This document shows positions 26,061-35,346 of a DNA stretch of 64,000 bases, piece after piece (position 1 is the first letter of the stretch; the number at the start of each line of letters is the position of its first letter). The position numbers and the translations under genes were made by a program. Origin of the DNA: Actinomyces respiraculi (GTDB lineage Bacteria > Actinomycetota > Actinomycetes > Actinomycetales > Actinomycetaceae); the NCBI RefSeq assembly GCF_014595995.2, contig NZ_CP063989.1, positions 1,984,001-2,048,000 on the forward strand, given 5' to 3'. The notes beneath the pieces are model-generated. The model saw only the letters and a list, made by a program, of their open reading frames with translations, did not search any database and was not told the DNA's origin.

Positions 26061-26674
26061 GAGCTCGGCTCCATCCGCGACAGGACGACGGCCTGGCGCA
26101 CATAGTCCAGGCCGGAGACCACGGTGATCACCAGCGCGGCGCCGACGACGACGTAGGCCAGGAGCTCCAGGACGTGGGCCGCGCCAGCCGGTAGGAAGGC
26201 GCCCCAGGGCACGAGCAGACCGATGATCGCGGTGATCTGCAGGACCGTCTTGAGTTTGCCTCCCCGCGAGGCCGCCATGACGGCCCGGCGCAGCATGAAG
26301 AAGCGCAGCAGGGTGATGCCGAGCTCACGCACGAGGATCGTGAAGGTCACCCACCACCACAGGCGGCCGTCAACGGACAGCGCGATGAAGGCGGACAGCG
26401 TCAGTGCCTTGTCCGCGATGGGGTCGGTGATCTTGCCGAAGCTCGTCACGAGGTTGAGCGAGCGTGCCAGGTGCCCGTCGAGCTGGTCCGTGAGGGCGGC
26501 GACGGCGAAGACCACGGCCGCGGCCAGTCTCATGGCGTCGCCCGGCTGCAGCACGAACCAGACGAAGACCGGCACGAGCAGCAGGCGCAGCACCGTCAGC
26601 GCGTTGGCGATGTTGAGCAGCGGCACCCTCGCGCCGGGCCCGCCCTCGTTGGTGGGAGTATCTGTCTCGCTCAT
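26057..26674 (-). CDS. pgsA: CDP-diacylglycerol-glycerol-3-phosphate 3-phosphatidyltransferase
   Basis: 205 residues, membrane protein. The CDP-alcohol phosphatidyltransferase motif D-x2-D-G-x2-A-R-x8-G-x3-D-x3-D is complete (TDQLDGHLARS, then FGKITDPIADK). It makes phosphatidylglycerophosphate for phosphatidylglycerol and cardiolipin. The start at 26674 is chosen over an upstream in-frame extension because LLNIANALTVLRLLLVPVF, the first helix, follows in the normal position and a -10-like CTATAG lies just upstream. Confidence 0.92.
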   Translation of the reverse strand: MSETDTPTNEGGPGARVPLLNIANALTVLRLLLVPVFVWFVLQPGDAMRLAAAVVFAVAALTDQLDGHLARSLNLVTSFGKITDPIADKALTLSAFIALSVDGRLWWWVTFTILVRELGITLLRFFMLRRAVMAASRGGKLKTVLQITAIIGLLVPWGAFLPAGAAHVLELLAYVVVGAALVITVVSGLDYVRQAVVLSRMEPSS

Positions 26675-26683
26675 CACGTCCAG

Positions 26684-26691
26684 CCTATAGC
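26684..26691. promoter_or_regulatory. Shared palindromic -10 for pgsA and the capA-like gene
   Basis: CTATAG (26685-26690) reads as TATAGC toward the capA-like GTG at 26700 and as TATAGG toward the pgsA ATG at 26674. The two start codons are only 25 bases apart, and each lies 8-9 bases from the hexamer, so both messages would be leaderless or nearly so. Confidence 0.55.
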
Positions 26692-26699
26692 CTGGGTGC

Positions 26700-28061
26700 G
26701 TGAGCAGCCGCACGCGAGGTCTCTCCAGCACCTCAGCCTCCGTCCGAGCGGGTGGTGGCAGGGCGCGGCGCCACGGCGCGGCCGTCAGGCGCCCATGGTG
26801 GCGCGCCGCTGTCGTGCTGCTCCTCGTGCTCGGCGTGGCCACCGCGGGTGCCCTCGCGCTGCGTGAACGCCTGGACGGTGGCGCGGTGTCGCTGCCCCCC
26901 ACCGCCTCGCCCTCCCCCACCGCGGCGGCCCCCGCCCCATCGCCGACGCCGAGCCCCACCCCCGAGCCGGTGCCTGACGTCCGCTTCACCATCGGCTACG
27001 CCGGCGATGTCCTGACCCACATGCCCGTCATCGAGGACACGGCCGGTGGGGGCGGGGACATCGCGCCGCTCATCGCCGGGGCCGTGCCCTGGACCGCGGG
27101 CGTGGATCTGGCCCTGTGCGGGATGGAGCTGCCGGTCTCACCGATCGGCGTCGCCTCGGGCTACCCGGTCTTCGCCTCCGTGCCCGCCGTCGTCACCGCG
27201 CTGGCCGCCTCCGGCTACGACGGCTGTGCAACCGCCTCCAACCATGCCTGGGACCAGGGCTTCGAGGGCGTGCTGGCCACCGCCGACCAGCTCGCGGCTC
27301 ATGGCATGGGCTATGCCGGCACCAACCGCAGCGAGGCGGAGGCGGCCACCGGCTACCAGCTCTACACGCTCGAGCGCGAGGGCGTGAGCGTCACCGTCGC
27401 CCAGATCTCCACCACCTACAGTCTCAACGGCTTCGTCGCGGATCCCGCCTGGGCCGTGGACCTCAACGACGTCGCCACCGTCGAGGCCCGGGCCCGTGCG
27501 GCCCGCGCGGCGGGCGCCGACGTCGTCGTCCTACACACCCAGATCGGTGAGGAGTACCTGCTGGAGCCGGTGGACGCTCAGCGCGAGTACGCCGCCGCCG
27601 TCGCCGCCACCGGTCAGGTGGACCTACTGCTGGGCGCGCACCCGCACGTGCCCCAGACCAACGAGCTGCTGCCCGGCGGGCCTGGGGGCAGGGGCATGTG
27701 GGTGTCCTACTCGGCCGGCAACTTCCTGTCGAACCAGTCCGAGGCCCAGAGCACCGTCATGGCGGGCATCGGCCTGTTCGTGTGGGCCGACGTCGTCGTG
27801 AGCACCGCCGTCGACGGCAGCCGTGAGGCGCGTGTGGAGGCCCTGCACTGGCACCCCTTCACGGTGGACAACGACGGCGGGCACCGCATCATCGACCTGG
27901 CGGCCGCCCAGCGCGGTGAGGTCCCCGAGGGCTGCACGCTCTCGGAGTGGGAAATCGCTCGCCGTTGGGAGGCGGTCATGGCCACGGTCAACAACGCGAC
28001 CTACAGCGACGAGGTGCCCTCCCCCACCGGTGATGGGCCGGTGGCACTGCCGCGCTCCTGA
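26700..28061 (+). CDS. CapA-family (PGA_cap) metallophosphatase-like exported protein
   Basis: 453 residues. A basic N-terminus, one membrane anchor (about residues 33-53, AAVVLLLVLGVATAGALAL) and a Pro/Ser/Thr linker lead to the PGA_cap domain. Its metal-site motifs are IGYAGDVLTHMPVIED, CATASNHAWDQGF and LLLGAHPHVPQ. The family includes capsule poly-gamma-glutamate factors, but no capB/capC genes are near, so the substrate is unknown. The GTG start is supported by the shared -10 element; the protein should sit outside the membrane. Confidence 0.85.
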   Translation: MSSRTRGLSSTSASVRAGGGRARRHGAAVRRPWWRAAVVLLLVLGVATAGALALRERLDGGAVSLPPTASPSPTAAAPAPSPTPSPTPEPVPDVRFTIGYAGDVLTHMPVIEDTAGGGGDIAPLIAGAVPWTAGVDLALCGMELPVSPIGVASGYPVFASVPAVVTALAASGYDGCATASNHAWDQGFEGVLATADQLAAHGMGYAGTNRSEAEAATGYQLYTLEREGVSVTVAQISTTYSLNGFVADPAWAVDLNDVATVEARARAARAAGADVVVLHTQIGEEYLLEPVDAQREYAAAVAATGQVDLLLGAHPHVPQTNELLPGGPGGRGMWVSYSAGNFLSNQSEAQSTVMAGIGLFVWADVVVSTAVDGSREARVEALHWHPFTVDNDGGHRIIDLAAAQRGEVPEGCTLSEWEIARRWEAVMATVNNATYSDEVPSPTGDGPVALPRS

Positions 28062-28085
28062 GCCGGGACCTTCACCGGGAGGCGC

Positions 28086-30851
28086 TCACCAGGAGGGGCC
28101 GCGGTTGGTCAGGCTCCAGGCGTCCTCGGAGTCCTCCTCGGCGCTGTCGTCCTCCCAGGACGGCGACTCCCGGCTCCCACGCTCCGCCTGGAGGGGGTCG
28201 GTGGCGTAGCGGTCCGTGGCGGCGCCCTCGCGCAGTCCGGAAGGCACGCGCGCGGCGGTCGCGACGCCGGCGCCCGGGTCCTCGATCTCGGGGGCCGCCC
28301 CGTCGCCCCTGATCCAGGCCAGGGTCTGCTCCAGCTGCTCGGGCTGGACGAGCACGTCGCGGGCCTTGGAGCCCTCGGAGGGGCCGACGACCTCGCGGGA
28401 CTCGAGCAGGTCCATGAGTCGGCCGGCCTTGGCAAAGCCGACGCGCAGCTTGCGCTGAAGCATGGAGGTCGAGCCGAACTGGCTGGTGATGATGAGCTCG
28501 GCGGCCTGCAGGAGCAGGTCCATGTCGTCGCCGATCTCCTCGTCGATCTGCTTCTTGACCTCGGGGACGATGACGTCCTCGCGGTAGTCCGGCTCGAGCT
28601 GGCGCTTGACGTGATCGACCACGGAGCGGATCTCCGACTCCGTCACCCAGGAGCCCTGGATACGCACCGGGCTGGAGGCGCCGGGACCCAGGTAGAGGGC
28701 GTCACCCTGGCCGGTGAGGGTCTCCGCGCCGTTCTGGTCCAGGATGACGCGCGAGTCGAGCTGGGAGGCGGTGGCGAAGGCCAGGCGTGAGGGCACGTTG
28801 GACTTGATGAGACCCGTGACCACCTGGGCCACCGGCCGCTGGGTGGCGAGCACGAGGTGGATGCCTGCGGCGCGCGCCAGCTGGGTGATGCGCTGGATGG
28901 AGGCCTCGACGTCCTTGGGGGCCGTCATCATGAGGTCGGCGAGCTCGTCGACGACGACGAGCAGGTAGGGGTAGGGGCTGATGACGCGGGCGGAGCCCTC
29001 CAGGGGCTGGACCTCGCCGGCACGCACCGCCTTGTTGAAGTCGTCGATGTGCTTGTAGCCGAAGGAGGCGAGGTCGTCGTAGCGCGCGTCCATCTCCCGC
29101 ACCACCCAGTCCAGGGCCTCGGCGGCCTTCTTGGGGCTCGTGATGATGGGGGTGATGAGGTGCGGGATGCCCTCGTAGACGGTCAGCTCGACCCGCTTGG
29201 GGTCGACCAGGACCATGCGTACCTCCTCCGGGGTGGCCCGCATCATGATCGAGGTGATCATCGAGTTGACGAAGGAGGACTTACCCGAGCCGGTCTGCCC
29301 GGCAACGAGCAGGTGGGGGGTCTTGGCGAGGTTGGTGACGACGTAGTCGCCCTCGACGTTCTTGCCCAGGCCGACGACGAGCGGGTGGGCCTGCTTCCTG
29401 GCAACGCTCGAGCGCAGGACGTCACCGAGCTTGACCATCTCGCGGTCGGAGTTGGGGATCTCGACGCCGATGGCGCTCTTGCCGGGGATGGGGGTGAGCA
29501 GACGGATCTCGTCGCTGCCCACCGCGTAGGCAATGTTCTTCTCCTGGCTGGTCACGCGCGAGACGTTGACGCCGCGTCCCAGGTGGACCTCGTAGCGGGT
29601 CACCTGCGGCCCACGGGTGTAGCCGGTGACGGTGGCGTCCACGCCGAACTCGGCGAAGACGCCCTGGAGGCACTCGACGATGGCGTCATTGGCCTCGGTG
29701 CGCGTGGCGTGGCCGGGGCCGGGCTCGAGGAGCTCGTCGGCCGGCAGGGTGTAAGCGCCGCCGTCGGGCAGCGTCATCTGGTTCAGGGCGATCTCGTCGG
29801 CAAGGTCGAGGACGTCGTCGCCGCGGACCTGGGGGGTCTCCTCGGTGACGGCGTCCGGCTCGGTGGGAGGCACGGGGCGCGGGCCGCCGACGGCGCCCGG
29901 GCGGGCGGCGGGGTTCACGCGCACGGCGGGCGGCTCGTCGTCCAGGAGGCCGAGCAGGTCGGCGTCGGGGGTGATGACGGTGGTGGCGGCGTCGCGCGAG
30001 ACGTCCTCCTGCTCGGCTGCGCTCAGGTCCTGCGTGGCGACCTGGAGCGGGTCCGGGGTGCTGCGCGGGCGGCGGGGGCGGCGTCGGGAGGGTCCGGACT
30101 CGATGGCGCTGACGAAGGGCTCGTCGGCCTCGTAGGAGTCCAGGCGCGAGGTCTGCGCCTGCTCGGCCTCCTCACGCTCGGCGCGGGCCGCCCGGCGCGC
30201 GCGCAGGCTGTCGATGAGGCGCAGGGCCAGGGAGTCGTCGCTCGGGTCCTCGTCCAGCCGCGGTTCGCCGCGCCGCTCGCGCATGAGGTCGCGCACCTCG
30301 GCGACGGTCAGGCCCGACATGACGATGAGGGAGAAGACGATGAGGAGGATGAAGAGGATGACGGCGCCGATGGCGCTGAAGAGCACGGTGAGTGGGTAGC
30401 CGACCGCCCAGCCGAGCAGTCCGCCCGCCTCCTCGATGGGGGCCAGGCCGTCGGTGATGGTGGGGTTGCCCTTGGCGACCTGGATGATGCCGGTCAGGCC
30501 CGCGAGGACCCCGAGGCAGCCGACGGCCACGCGCGCGTGGACGGGACTCATGCGGTGCACGCGCAGCATGCTCACGCCCAGGGCGGCGAGCAGCAGCGGC
30601 ACGATGACCCCGAACAGGCCGACGGGCCCGGCGGCGATGTGGTGCAGCACGCCACCGGCCATGCCAGAGACGCCGAACCACTCGCGCAGGGCGATGACGA
30701 CGGCGAGGGCCAGCAGGAGGAAGGCCCAGGCGGTGCGGCGCATGCGCGCACCGGGTTGCGCCTGAACCGTGGGCGGTTCGGCCTGGGTGGTACGGCTGCG
30801 ACGGCCGGAGCCGCGCGAGGGAGACGGGGTCGAGGAGCGACGAGTGGCCAT
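28086..30851 (-). CDS. ftsK: DNA translocase FtsK
   Basis: 921 residues. After a basic N-terminus there are four membrane helices (about residues 37-180), then an acidic Pro-rich linker, the alpha domain, and the RecA-like motor with Walker A VAGQTGSGKSSFVNSMI and VLVDPKRVELTVYEGIPHLI. A winged-helix gamma domain (FGSTSMLQRKLRVGFAKAGRL) recognises KOPS-like sequences. It segregates chromosome ends at the septum. ATG at 30851; a TAGCGT hexamer lies nine bases upstream. Confidence 0.95.
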   Translation of the reverse strand: MATRRSSTPSPSRGSGRRSRTTQAEPPTVQAQPGARMRRTAWAFLLLALAVVIALREWFGVSGMAGGVLHHIAAGPVGLFGVIVPLLLAALGVSMLRVHRMSPVHARVAVGCLGVLAGLTGIIQVAKGNPTITDGLAPIEEAGGLLGWAVGYPLTVLFSAIGAVILFILLIVFSLIVMSGLTVAEVRDLMRERRGEPRLDEDPSDDSLALRLIDSLRARRAARAEREEAEQAQTSRLDSYEADEPFVSAIESGPSRRRPRRPRSTPDPLQVATQDLSAAEQEDVSRDAATTVITPDADLLGLLDDEPPAVRVNPAARPGAVGGPRPVPPTEPDAVTEETPQVRGDDVLDLADEIALNQMTLPDGGAYTLPADELLEPGPGHATRTEANDAIVECLQGVFAEFGVDATVTGYTRGPQVTRYEVHLGRGVNVSRVTSQEKNIAYAVGSDEIRLLTPIPGKSAIGVEIPNSDREMVKLGDVLRSSVARKQAHPLVVGLGKNVEGDYVVTNLAKTPHLLVAGQTGSGKSSFVNSMITSIMMRATPEEVRMVLVDPKRVELTVYEGIPHLITPIITSPKKAAEALDWVVREMDARYDDLASFGYKHIDDFNKAVRAGEVQPLEGSARVISPYPYLLVVVDELADLMMTAPKDVEASIQRITQLARAAGIHLVLATQRPVAQVVTGLIKSNVPSRLAFATASQLDSRVILDQNGAETLTGQGDALYLGPGASSPVRIQGSWVTESEIRSVVDHVKRQLEPDYREDVIVPEVKKQIDEEIGDDMDLLLQAAELIITSQFGSTSMLQRKLRVGFAKAGRLMDLLESREVVGPSEGSKARDVLVQPEQLEQTLAWIRGDGAAPEIEDPGAGVATAARVPSGLREGAATDRYATDPLQAERGSRESPSWEDDSAEEDSEDAWSLTNRGPSW

Positions 30852-30933
30852 GATGCTGCGACGCTAGCGGCTCTTGTGGGGCGCGGGCGGCTGCCACGCC
30901 GCCGGGGGCGGTGTGCTGTCGCCGTGTGCGGGC

Positions 30934-31851
30934 TCAGCCCTCGGCGAGCAGGGCGTCGATCTCGTTGCGTCGGGGGGCGCGGGCCGGTCCGAGCCGGGAG
31001 ACGGCCTCGGCGGCGGCTGCGTTGGCCCGGCGGGCGGCCGAGACGACGTCGAGGCCGTCCATGAGGCCGGTGACGAGGACCCCGGTGTGCGTGTCCCCCG
31101 CCCCAGTGGTGTCGACGACGTCGCAAGCGAAGCCGGCCACCTCCAGGTGCTCGCCCGTGGGCAGCCACAGCTCGCAGCCGTGCACGCCGGTGCGCCGCAC
31201 GACCAGGGCCTGGGGCGCGGCCCCGCGCAGCCGGTCGGGGCTGCCCAGGCGGGCGATGATCTCGGTGATCTCGAGCATGTTGCCCGTCAGCAGGGTGGTG
31301 CGGGCGAGGATGGGCATGAGGATGGCGTCGCCGATCTCGGCCTGGGCGGGCCCGAGGTCGAGGATGAGCCCAACCCCCTGCGGCAGGGTGAGGAGCCAGT
31401 CGGACAGGGGTTTGGCGGAGCTGGCGTGGGCGAGGTCGTAGCCGGTGCAGTAGACCCAGTCGCCCTCGATGAGCTCCAGGCGCTCGAGGTCCTCGACCTG
31501 GGGCTCGGCCTCGATGCCCTCGGTGGTGATGAAGGTGCGCCTGCCTGAGGGCTCGATGAGTGTGGTGCAGGTGCCGATGTCCCCGACGAGCTCGTCGACG
31601 ACGAGCTCAACGCCGTCGCTGAGCATCTCGCGGCGCACCTGGGCCGAGTTCGGCCCGGTGCCCAGGGTCGCGGCGAGGGCGGTTGGCAGGCCCTGGCGGG
31701 CGACGGTGGAGACGACCGTGTAGCCGCCGCCGACGACGGGCCCTGAGGAGACGGCGGTGACGGCGCCGCCGGGTGCGGGCACGCGCTCGACGCGCAGCGG
31801 CAGGTCCACGAGGACCGAGCCGGTCGAGATGAAGCAGGGTGGGCGCAGCAC
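30934..31851 (-). CDS. PfkB-family carbohydrate kinase
   Basis: 305 residues. The PfkB signature is DTTGAGDTHTGVLVTGL with the catalytic Asp in GAGD; an N-terminal substrate lid contains the Gly-rich GPVVGGGYTVV. The substrate is not evident; ribokinase-like sugar or nucleoside kinases are possible. The GTG start lies nine bases after the RNase J stop, so the two are probably one transcript. Confidence 0.85.
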   Translation of the reverse strand: MLRPPCFISTGSVLVDLPLRVERVPAPGGAVTAVSSGPVVGGGYTVVSTVARQGLPTALAATLGTGPNSAQVRREMLSDGVELVVDELVGDIGTCTTLIEPSGRRTFITTEGIEAEPQVEDLERLELIEGDWVYCTGYDLAHASSAKPLSDWLLTLPQGVGLILDLGPAQAEIGDAILMPILARTTLLTGNMLEITEIIARLGSPDRLRGAAPQALVVRRTGVHGCELWLPTGEHLEVAGFACDVVDTTGAGDTHTGVLVTGLMDGLDVVSAARRANAAAAEAVSRLGPARAPRRNEIDALLAEG

Positions 31852-31860
31852 GGGCGGCTC

Positions 31861-33546
31861 TCAGGCCTCGATGACGACGGGCACGATCATCGGGCGGCGC
31901 TTGAGCCGGCGTCCGACGAAGCGTCCCAGGGTGCGGCGCATGACCTGCTGGAGGGAGTGCGCGTCCTGGTTGCCCTTGTCGAGGGCCTCCTGGAGGGCGT
32001 TGGTGACGTCGGGGAGGATCTCGCCGAAGACGGCGTCGTCCTCGGCGACGCCGCGGGCCTGGATGTCTGGGCCGGCGAGGATGGTGCCGGTCTTGGTCTC
32101 GACGACGGCGTAGACGCTGACGAAGCCCTCGGTGGCGAGGATGCGGCGGTCCTTGAGCTCGGTCTCGTCGATCTCGCCGACGCTGGAGCCGTCGACATAG
32201 ATGTAACCGCAGGGCACCTGCCCGGCGATGCGGGCGGTGCCGTCCTTGAGGTCGACGGCGACGCCGTCCTCACAGAGCATGACGTTCTGGGGCGGGATGC
32301 CGGTCTTGACGGCCAGGGCGCCGTTGGCGACGAGGTGACGGATCTCGCCGTGGATCGGCATGACGTTGCGCGGGCCGACGATGTTGTAGATGTGCAGCAG
32401 CTCCTCGGAGGAGGCGTGGCCGGAGACGTGGACCTTGGCGTTGCCCTGGTGGACGACGCGCGCACCCAGGCGCATGAGCTGGTTGATGACCCTGTACACC
32501 GAGTTCTCATTGCCGGGGATGAGGGAGGAGGCGAAGATGACCGTGTCGCCCGGCTCGACGGTGATGGTGCGGTGCTCGCCGTGGGCCATGCGCGACAGGG
32601 CCGCCATGGGCTCGCCCTGGGAGCCGGTGACCATGAGGACGCGCTGGTCCTCGGGCAGCGAGGGCAGGTCGCGGGCGTCGATGAGGACGCCGTCGGGAAC
32701 CTTGAGGTAGCCGCGTTCGGCGGCGATGCCCATGTTGCGCACCATGGAGCGCCCGACGAGGGCGACGCGGCGGCCGTGGTCGGCGGCGGCGTCGAGCACC
32801 TGCTGGACGCGGTGCACGTGGCTGGCGAAGGAGGCGACGATGATCTGCTGGTCGGACTCGGCGAAGACGTTGTCCAGGACCGGGCCGATCTGGTTCTCGT
32901 GGCCGATCATCCCGGGGACCTCGGCGTTGGTGGAGTCGACGCAGAAGAGGTCGACGCCCTCGTCGGCGAAGCGGGCGAAGGAGCGCAGGTCCGTGATGCG
33001 CCCGTCGATGGGCAGGGAGTCGACCTTGAAGTCGCCGGTGGCCAGGACGTTGCCGGCCTCGGTGCGGATGAACACGGCCATGGCGTCCGGGATGGAGTGG
33101 TTGACGGCCACGAACTCCATGTCGAAGGGGCCGTAGGAGACCTCCTCGTGCTCGGTGACGACGTCGAGGACGGGGCGGATGCGGTGCTCCTTGAGCTTGG
33201 CCTCGACGAAGGCGAGGGTGAGCTCGCTGCCGACCAGCGGGATGTCCTCGCGCAGGCGCAGGAGGTAGGGCACGCCACCGATGTGGTCCTCGTGCCCGTG
33301 GGTCAGGACCAGGGCGACGACGTCGTCCATCCGGTCCTCGATGGAGGAGAAGTCGGGGAGGATGAGGTCGACGCCGGGCTGGTCCTCCTCGGGGAAGAGG
33401 ACACCGCAGTCGACGATGAGGAGCTTGCCCGCGAGCTCGAAGACGGTCATGTTGCGGCCGACCTCGCCGAGCCCGCCGAGCGGGGTGATGCGCATTGCGC
33501 CGTCGGGGATCGGACCGGGGGCCTTGAGCGTGGGGAAGTTCGTCAC
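31861..33546 (-). CDS. rnj: Ribonuclease J
   Basis: 561 residues. The metallo-beta-lactamase core has [11 protein letters not shown], and the beta-CASP part has SGHASSEEL and [14 protein letters not shown]. It acts in 5'-3' exonucleolytic and endonucleolytic RNA decay and rRNA maturation. The GTG at 33546 is supported by TAGACT ending six bases before it, indicating a leaderless mRNA. First gene of the rnj-pfkB-ftsK run. Confidence 0.95.
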   Translation of the reverse strand: MTNFPTLKAPGPIPDGAMRITPLGGLGEVGRNMTVFELAGKLLIVDCGVLFPEEDQPGVDLILPDFSSIEDRMDDVVALVLTHGHEDHIGGVPYLLRLREDIPLVGSELTLAFVEAKLKEHRIRPVLDVVTEHEEVSYGPFDMEFVAVNHSIPDAMAVFIRTEAGNVLATGDFKVDSLPIDGRITDLRSFARFADEGVDLFCVDSTNAEVPGMIGHENQIGPVLDNVFAESDQQIIVASFASHVHRVQQVLDAAADHGRRVALVGRSMVRNMGIAAERGYLKVPDGVLIDARDLPSLPEDQRVLMVTGSQGEPMAALSRMAHGEHRTITVEPGDTVIFASSLIPGNENSVYRVINQLMRLGARVVHQGNAKVHVSGHASSEELLHIYNIVGPRNVMPIHGEIRHLVANGALAVKTGIPPQNVMLCEDGVAVDLKDGTARIAGQVPCGYIYVDGSSVGEIDETELKDRRILATEGFVSVYAVVETKTGTILAGPDIQARGVAEDDAVFGEILPDVTNALQEALDKGNQDAHSLQQVMRRTLGRFVGRRLKRRPMIVPVVIEA

Positions 33547-33552
33547 GGCCGC

Positions 33553-33558
33553 AGTCTA
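33553..33558 (-). promoter_or_regulatory. Leaderless -10 element of RNase J gene
   Basis: TAGACT on the minus strand, six bases before the GTG at 33546; no Shine-Dalgarno. Confidence 0.6.
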
Positions 33559-33589
33559 GAGCAGCCGTCCTGGCGGCGATGAGGTCGTG

Positions 33590-33770
33590 GCCCATGACGC
33601 CGGCATGCCCGGAGGGCGGTCGACTTCCCTGCCCCGTTGGGCCCGAGGAGGCCGCAGACGGTGCCGGTGGACACTGTCAGGTCGAGGTGGTCGACGGCGG
33701 TGAGGGAGCCGAAGCGCCTTGTCAGACCGTGAATCTCAACGGCCGGTGGGGCTGCGCCCCCCGGGGCCGT
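33590..33770 (-). pseudogene. N-terminal remnant of an ABC transporter ATPase
   Basis: On the minus strand this stretch reads [20 protein letters not shown] followed by [14 protein letters not shown], an ABC ATPase from its first strand to Walker A. After Walker A the similarity stops and the frame runs into unrelated sequence that ends inside the RNase J start region. The nucleotide-binding signature and Walker B are missing, so it is a truncated remnant. No partner permease is nearby. The remaining part of the 370-bp gap between RNase J and the tRNA genes holds only the tRNA terminator. Confidence 0.75.
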
Positions 33771-33869
33771 TGGCCCTGCCCCGCCCTACCAACGAGGAGT
33801 CCGTCTCGCCCCCACCCCACACGTGTCAGGAGTCAGGTCAGCGGTCCGCAGCCGTGGCAGCCGTCGCGA

Positions 33870-33898
33870 AGGCCCGACCACCTGCGGTGGTCGGGCCT
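33870..33898 (-). terminator. Terminator downstream of the tRNA-Glu pair
   Basis: Perfect 13-bp stem (33870-33882 with 33886-33898) and a three-base loop, 19 bases after the last tRNA-Glu. Confidence 0.78.
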
Positions 33899-33916
33899 CA
33901 TGGCTTCGATATGGAG

Positions 33917-33989
33917 TACCCCGTACCGGATTTGAACCGGTGCTGCCGCCGTGAGAGGGCGGTGTCCTGGGCCGCTAGACGAACGGGGC
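33917..33989 (-). tRNA. tRNA-Glu (CTC)
   Basis: 73 nt cloverleaf starting GCCCCGTTCGTCTAGC, anticodon loop with CTC, T-arm GGTTCAAATCC, acceptor closing with ACGGGGT and discriminator A. CCA is not encoded. Identical copy at 34023-34095. Confidence 0.95.
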
Positions 33990-34022
33990 CTTGATTCAGG
34001 GGCGTTGCGGCCGCCTGACTCG

Positions 34023-34095
34023 TACCCCGTACCGGATTTGAACCGGTGCTGCCGCCGTGAGAGGGCGGTGTCCTGGGCCGCTAGACGAACGGGGC
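34023..34095 (-). tRNA. tRNA-Glu (CTC), second copy
   Basis: Sequence identical to 33917-33989, 33 bases upstream of it in the same orientation: a recent tandem duplication. Confidence 0.95.
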
Positions 34096-34167
34096 CTCAT
34101 GTACTTGTGGTGGGCGCAGGAGCAACCGGACCCGGGAGGATACCGGCAGCCACTCCCCTGCTCTCCG

Positions 34168-34239
34168 CTGGGGTACCAGGACTCGAACCTAGAATGGATG
34201 AACCAGAATCACCTGTGTTGCCAATTACACCATACCCCA
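34168..34239 (-). tRNA. tRNA-Gln (CTG)
   Basis: 72 nt cloverleaf beginning TGGGGTATGGTG with the U1-A72 pair typical of tRNA-Gln, anticodon CTG, T-arm GGTTCGAGTCC. No encoded CCA. First gene of the minus-strand tRNA cluster. Confidence 0.93.
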
Positions 34240-34288
34240 AAAGAAATGGTGCGTTCCCAAGCGTCTTCCGCTCGGGGCGGCGGGAAGT

Positions 34289-34317
34289 AATCTACACGCC
34301 GCCCGTCAGCCCACCAA
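34289..34317 (-). promoter_or_regulatory. Promoter of the tRNA-Gln/tRNA-Glu cluster
   Basis: On the minus strand TTGGTG (34312-34317), a 17-bp spacer and TAGATT (34289-34294), 50 bases before tRNA-Gln. Confidence 0.6.
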
Positions 34318-34520
34318 ATCTTCCTCGCGTGAGTGCGGACACAACGTCCGTCCGCAACGCGCCACCGGCTCACCCGGATGGCGAGCGCTCCCCGGGCAGG
34401 TTCCTCTCGCACCGACGCCCGACGCCCGTAAACTCCAGGTGAGGGTGCTGCGCCGACGCCGCCCTCACCGGCCTCTTAGTTCCCGCACAACTGCCCGATA
34501 GCTCTCCACAGCACGGAGGG

Positions 34521-35330
34521 ATGATGACCTTGGACCCGCACTGCCCCACCCGCACCCGGGTCCTGCGCGCCCTCGCGACCGGCCTGTGCCTGACCAGCTG
34601 CCTCACGGGCCTGGCCGCCTGCTCAAGCGGCGGGGACGACTCCGGCACCGAGGTCGGCACCGCCCCGTCCGCGGACGGAGGCGTGCTGTCCGCCGCCACC
34701 GCGCGCCCCTCGATCGAGCAGACGCGGCTGCCCTCCCCCACCGCGACAGCCTCCACGGCGTCCGGAGGACTGGGCACCCGCCCCACCGACGCACCCAAGG
34801 TCCAGCCCACCGCCTCCTGGACGCCACCCGAGGTGCACTTCTACAACGAGAACTGGAGCTACTGGTACCAGGACGACTCCGTCACCAACCAGAACTCCAT
34901 CACGTCTCAGGGCAACTTCGAGGGCTACCGCACCCACGTGGGCACCTGCATCGGATTCGCCACCCGAGACATCGACGAGGCCACCCACTTATCGGGCCTG
35001 AGCGACGAGGTCCTCAGTGCCAGCCTCCTCGACGGCTCCACCAACATGGACATCTTCACCGAGACCTCCCGCGAGCGCATCTCTGTCGTGAGGGATGACG
35101 GCGGAACCGTTGAGGGCTACAACGTCACCTACACCGGTACCTACACGTGGGCCGATGGCCCCGGGGAGATTCACGGCTACCGATTCGCACGCACCGTGAG
35201 CAACGCCGGGCTCAACTTCGTCGTCATGCTTATATGTCGGGCGGGCGACGAGATGACGCTCGAGCAGTGGCACGAGGTGCTGGCCGGCATGCGCCTGACG
35301 GGGGTGAGCGGCGGCCCGATGGGCGAGTGA
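34521..35330 (+). CDS. Putative lipoprotein of unknown function
   Basis: 269 residues with a lipoprotein signal (VLRALATGLCLTSCLTGLAAC, lipobox LAAC), then a Ser/Thr/Pro-rich linker of about 70 residues and a globular C-terminal half without a family I can name. The globular part has many aromatic residues (NENWSYWYQDD) and two Cys. Two adjacent ATGs follow GGAGG; the second (34524) has the better spacing. It is convergent with gltX and unrelated in function to it as far as visible. Confidence 0.8.
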   Translation: MMTLDPHCPTRTRVLRALATGLCLTSCLTGLAACSSGGDDSGTEVGTAPSADGGVLSAATARPSIEQTRLPSPTATASTASGGLGTRPTDAPKVQPTASWTPPEVHFYNENWSYWYQDDSVTNQNSITSQGNFEGYRTHVGTCIGFATRDIDEATHLSGLSDEVLSASLLDGSTNMDIFTETSRERISVVRDDGGTVEGYNVTYTGTYTWADGPGEIHGYRFARTVSNAGLNFVVMLICRAGDEMTLEQWHEVLAGMRLTGVSGGPMGE

Positions 35331-35346
35331 GCCGCTGCTCGCCTCG

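Noticed and set aside
33911..34240. tRNA cluster as an integration (att) site
   Set aside because: The near-identical 73-nt repeats are two whole tRNA-Glu genes; no integrase gene or partial tRNA copy was found in the window.
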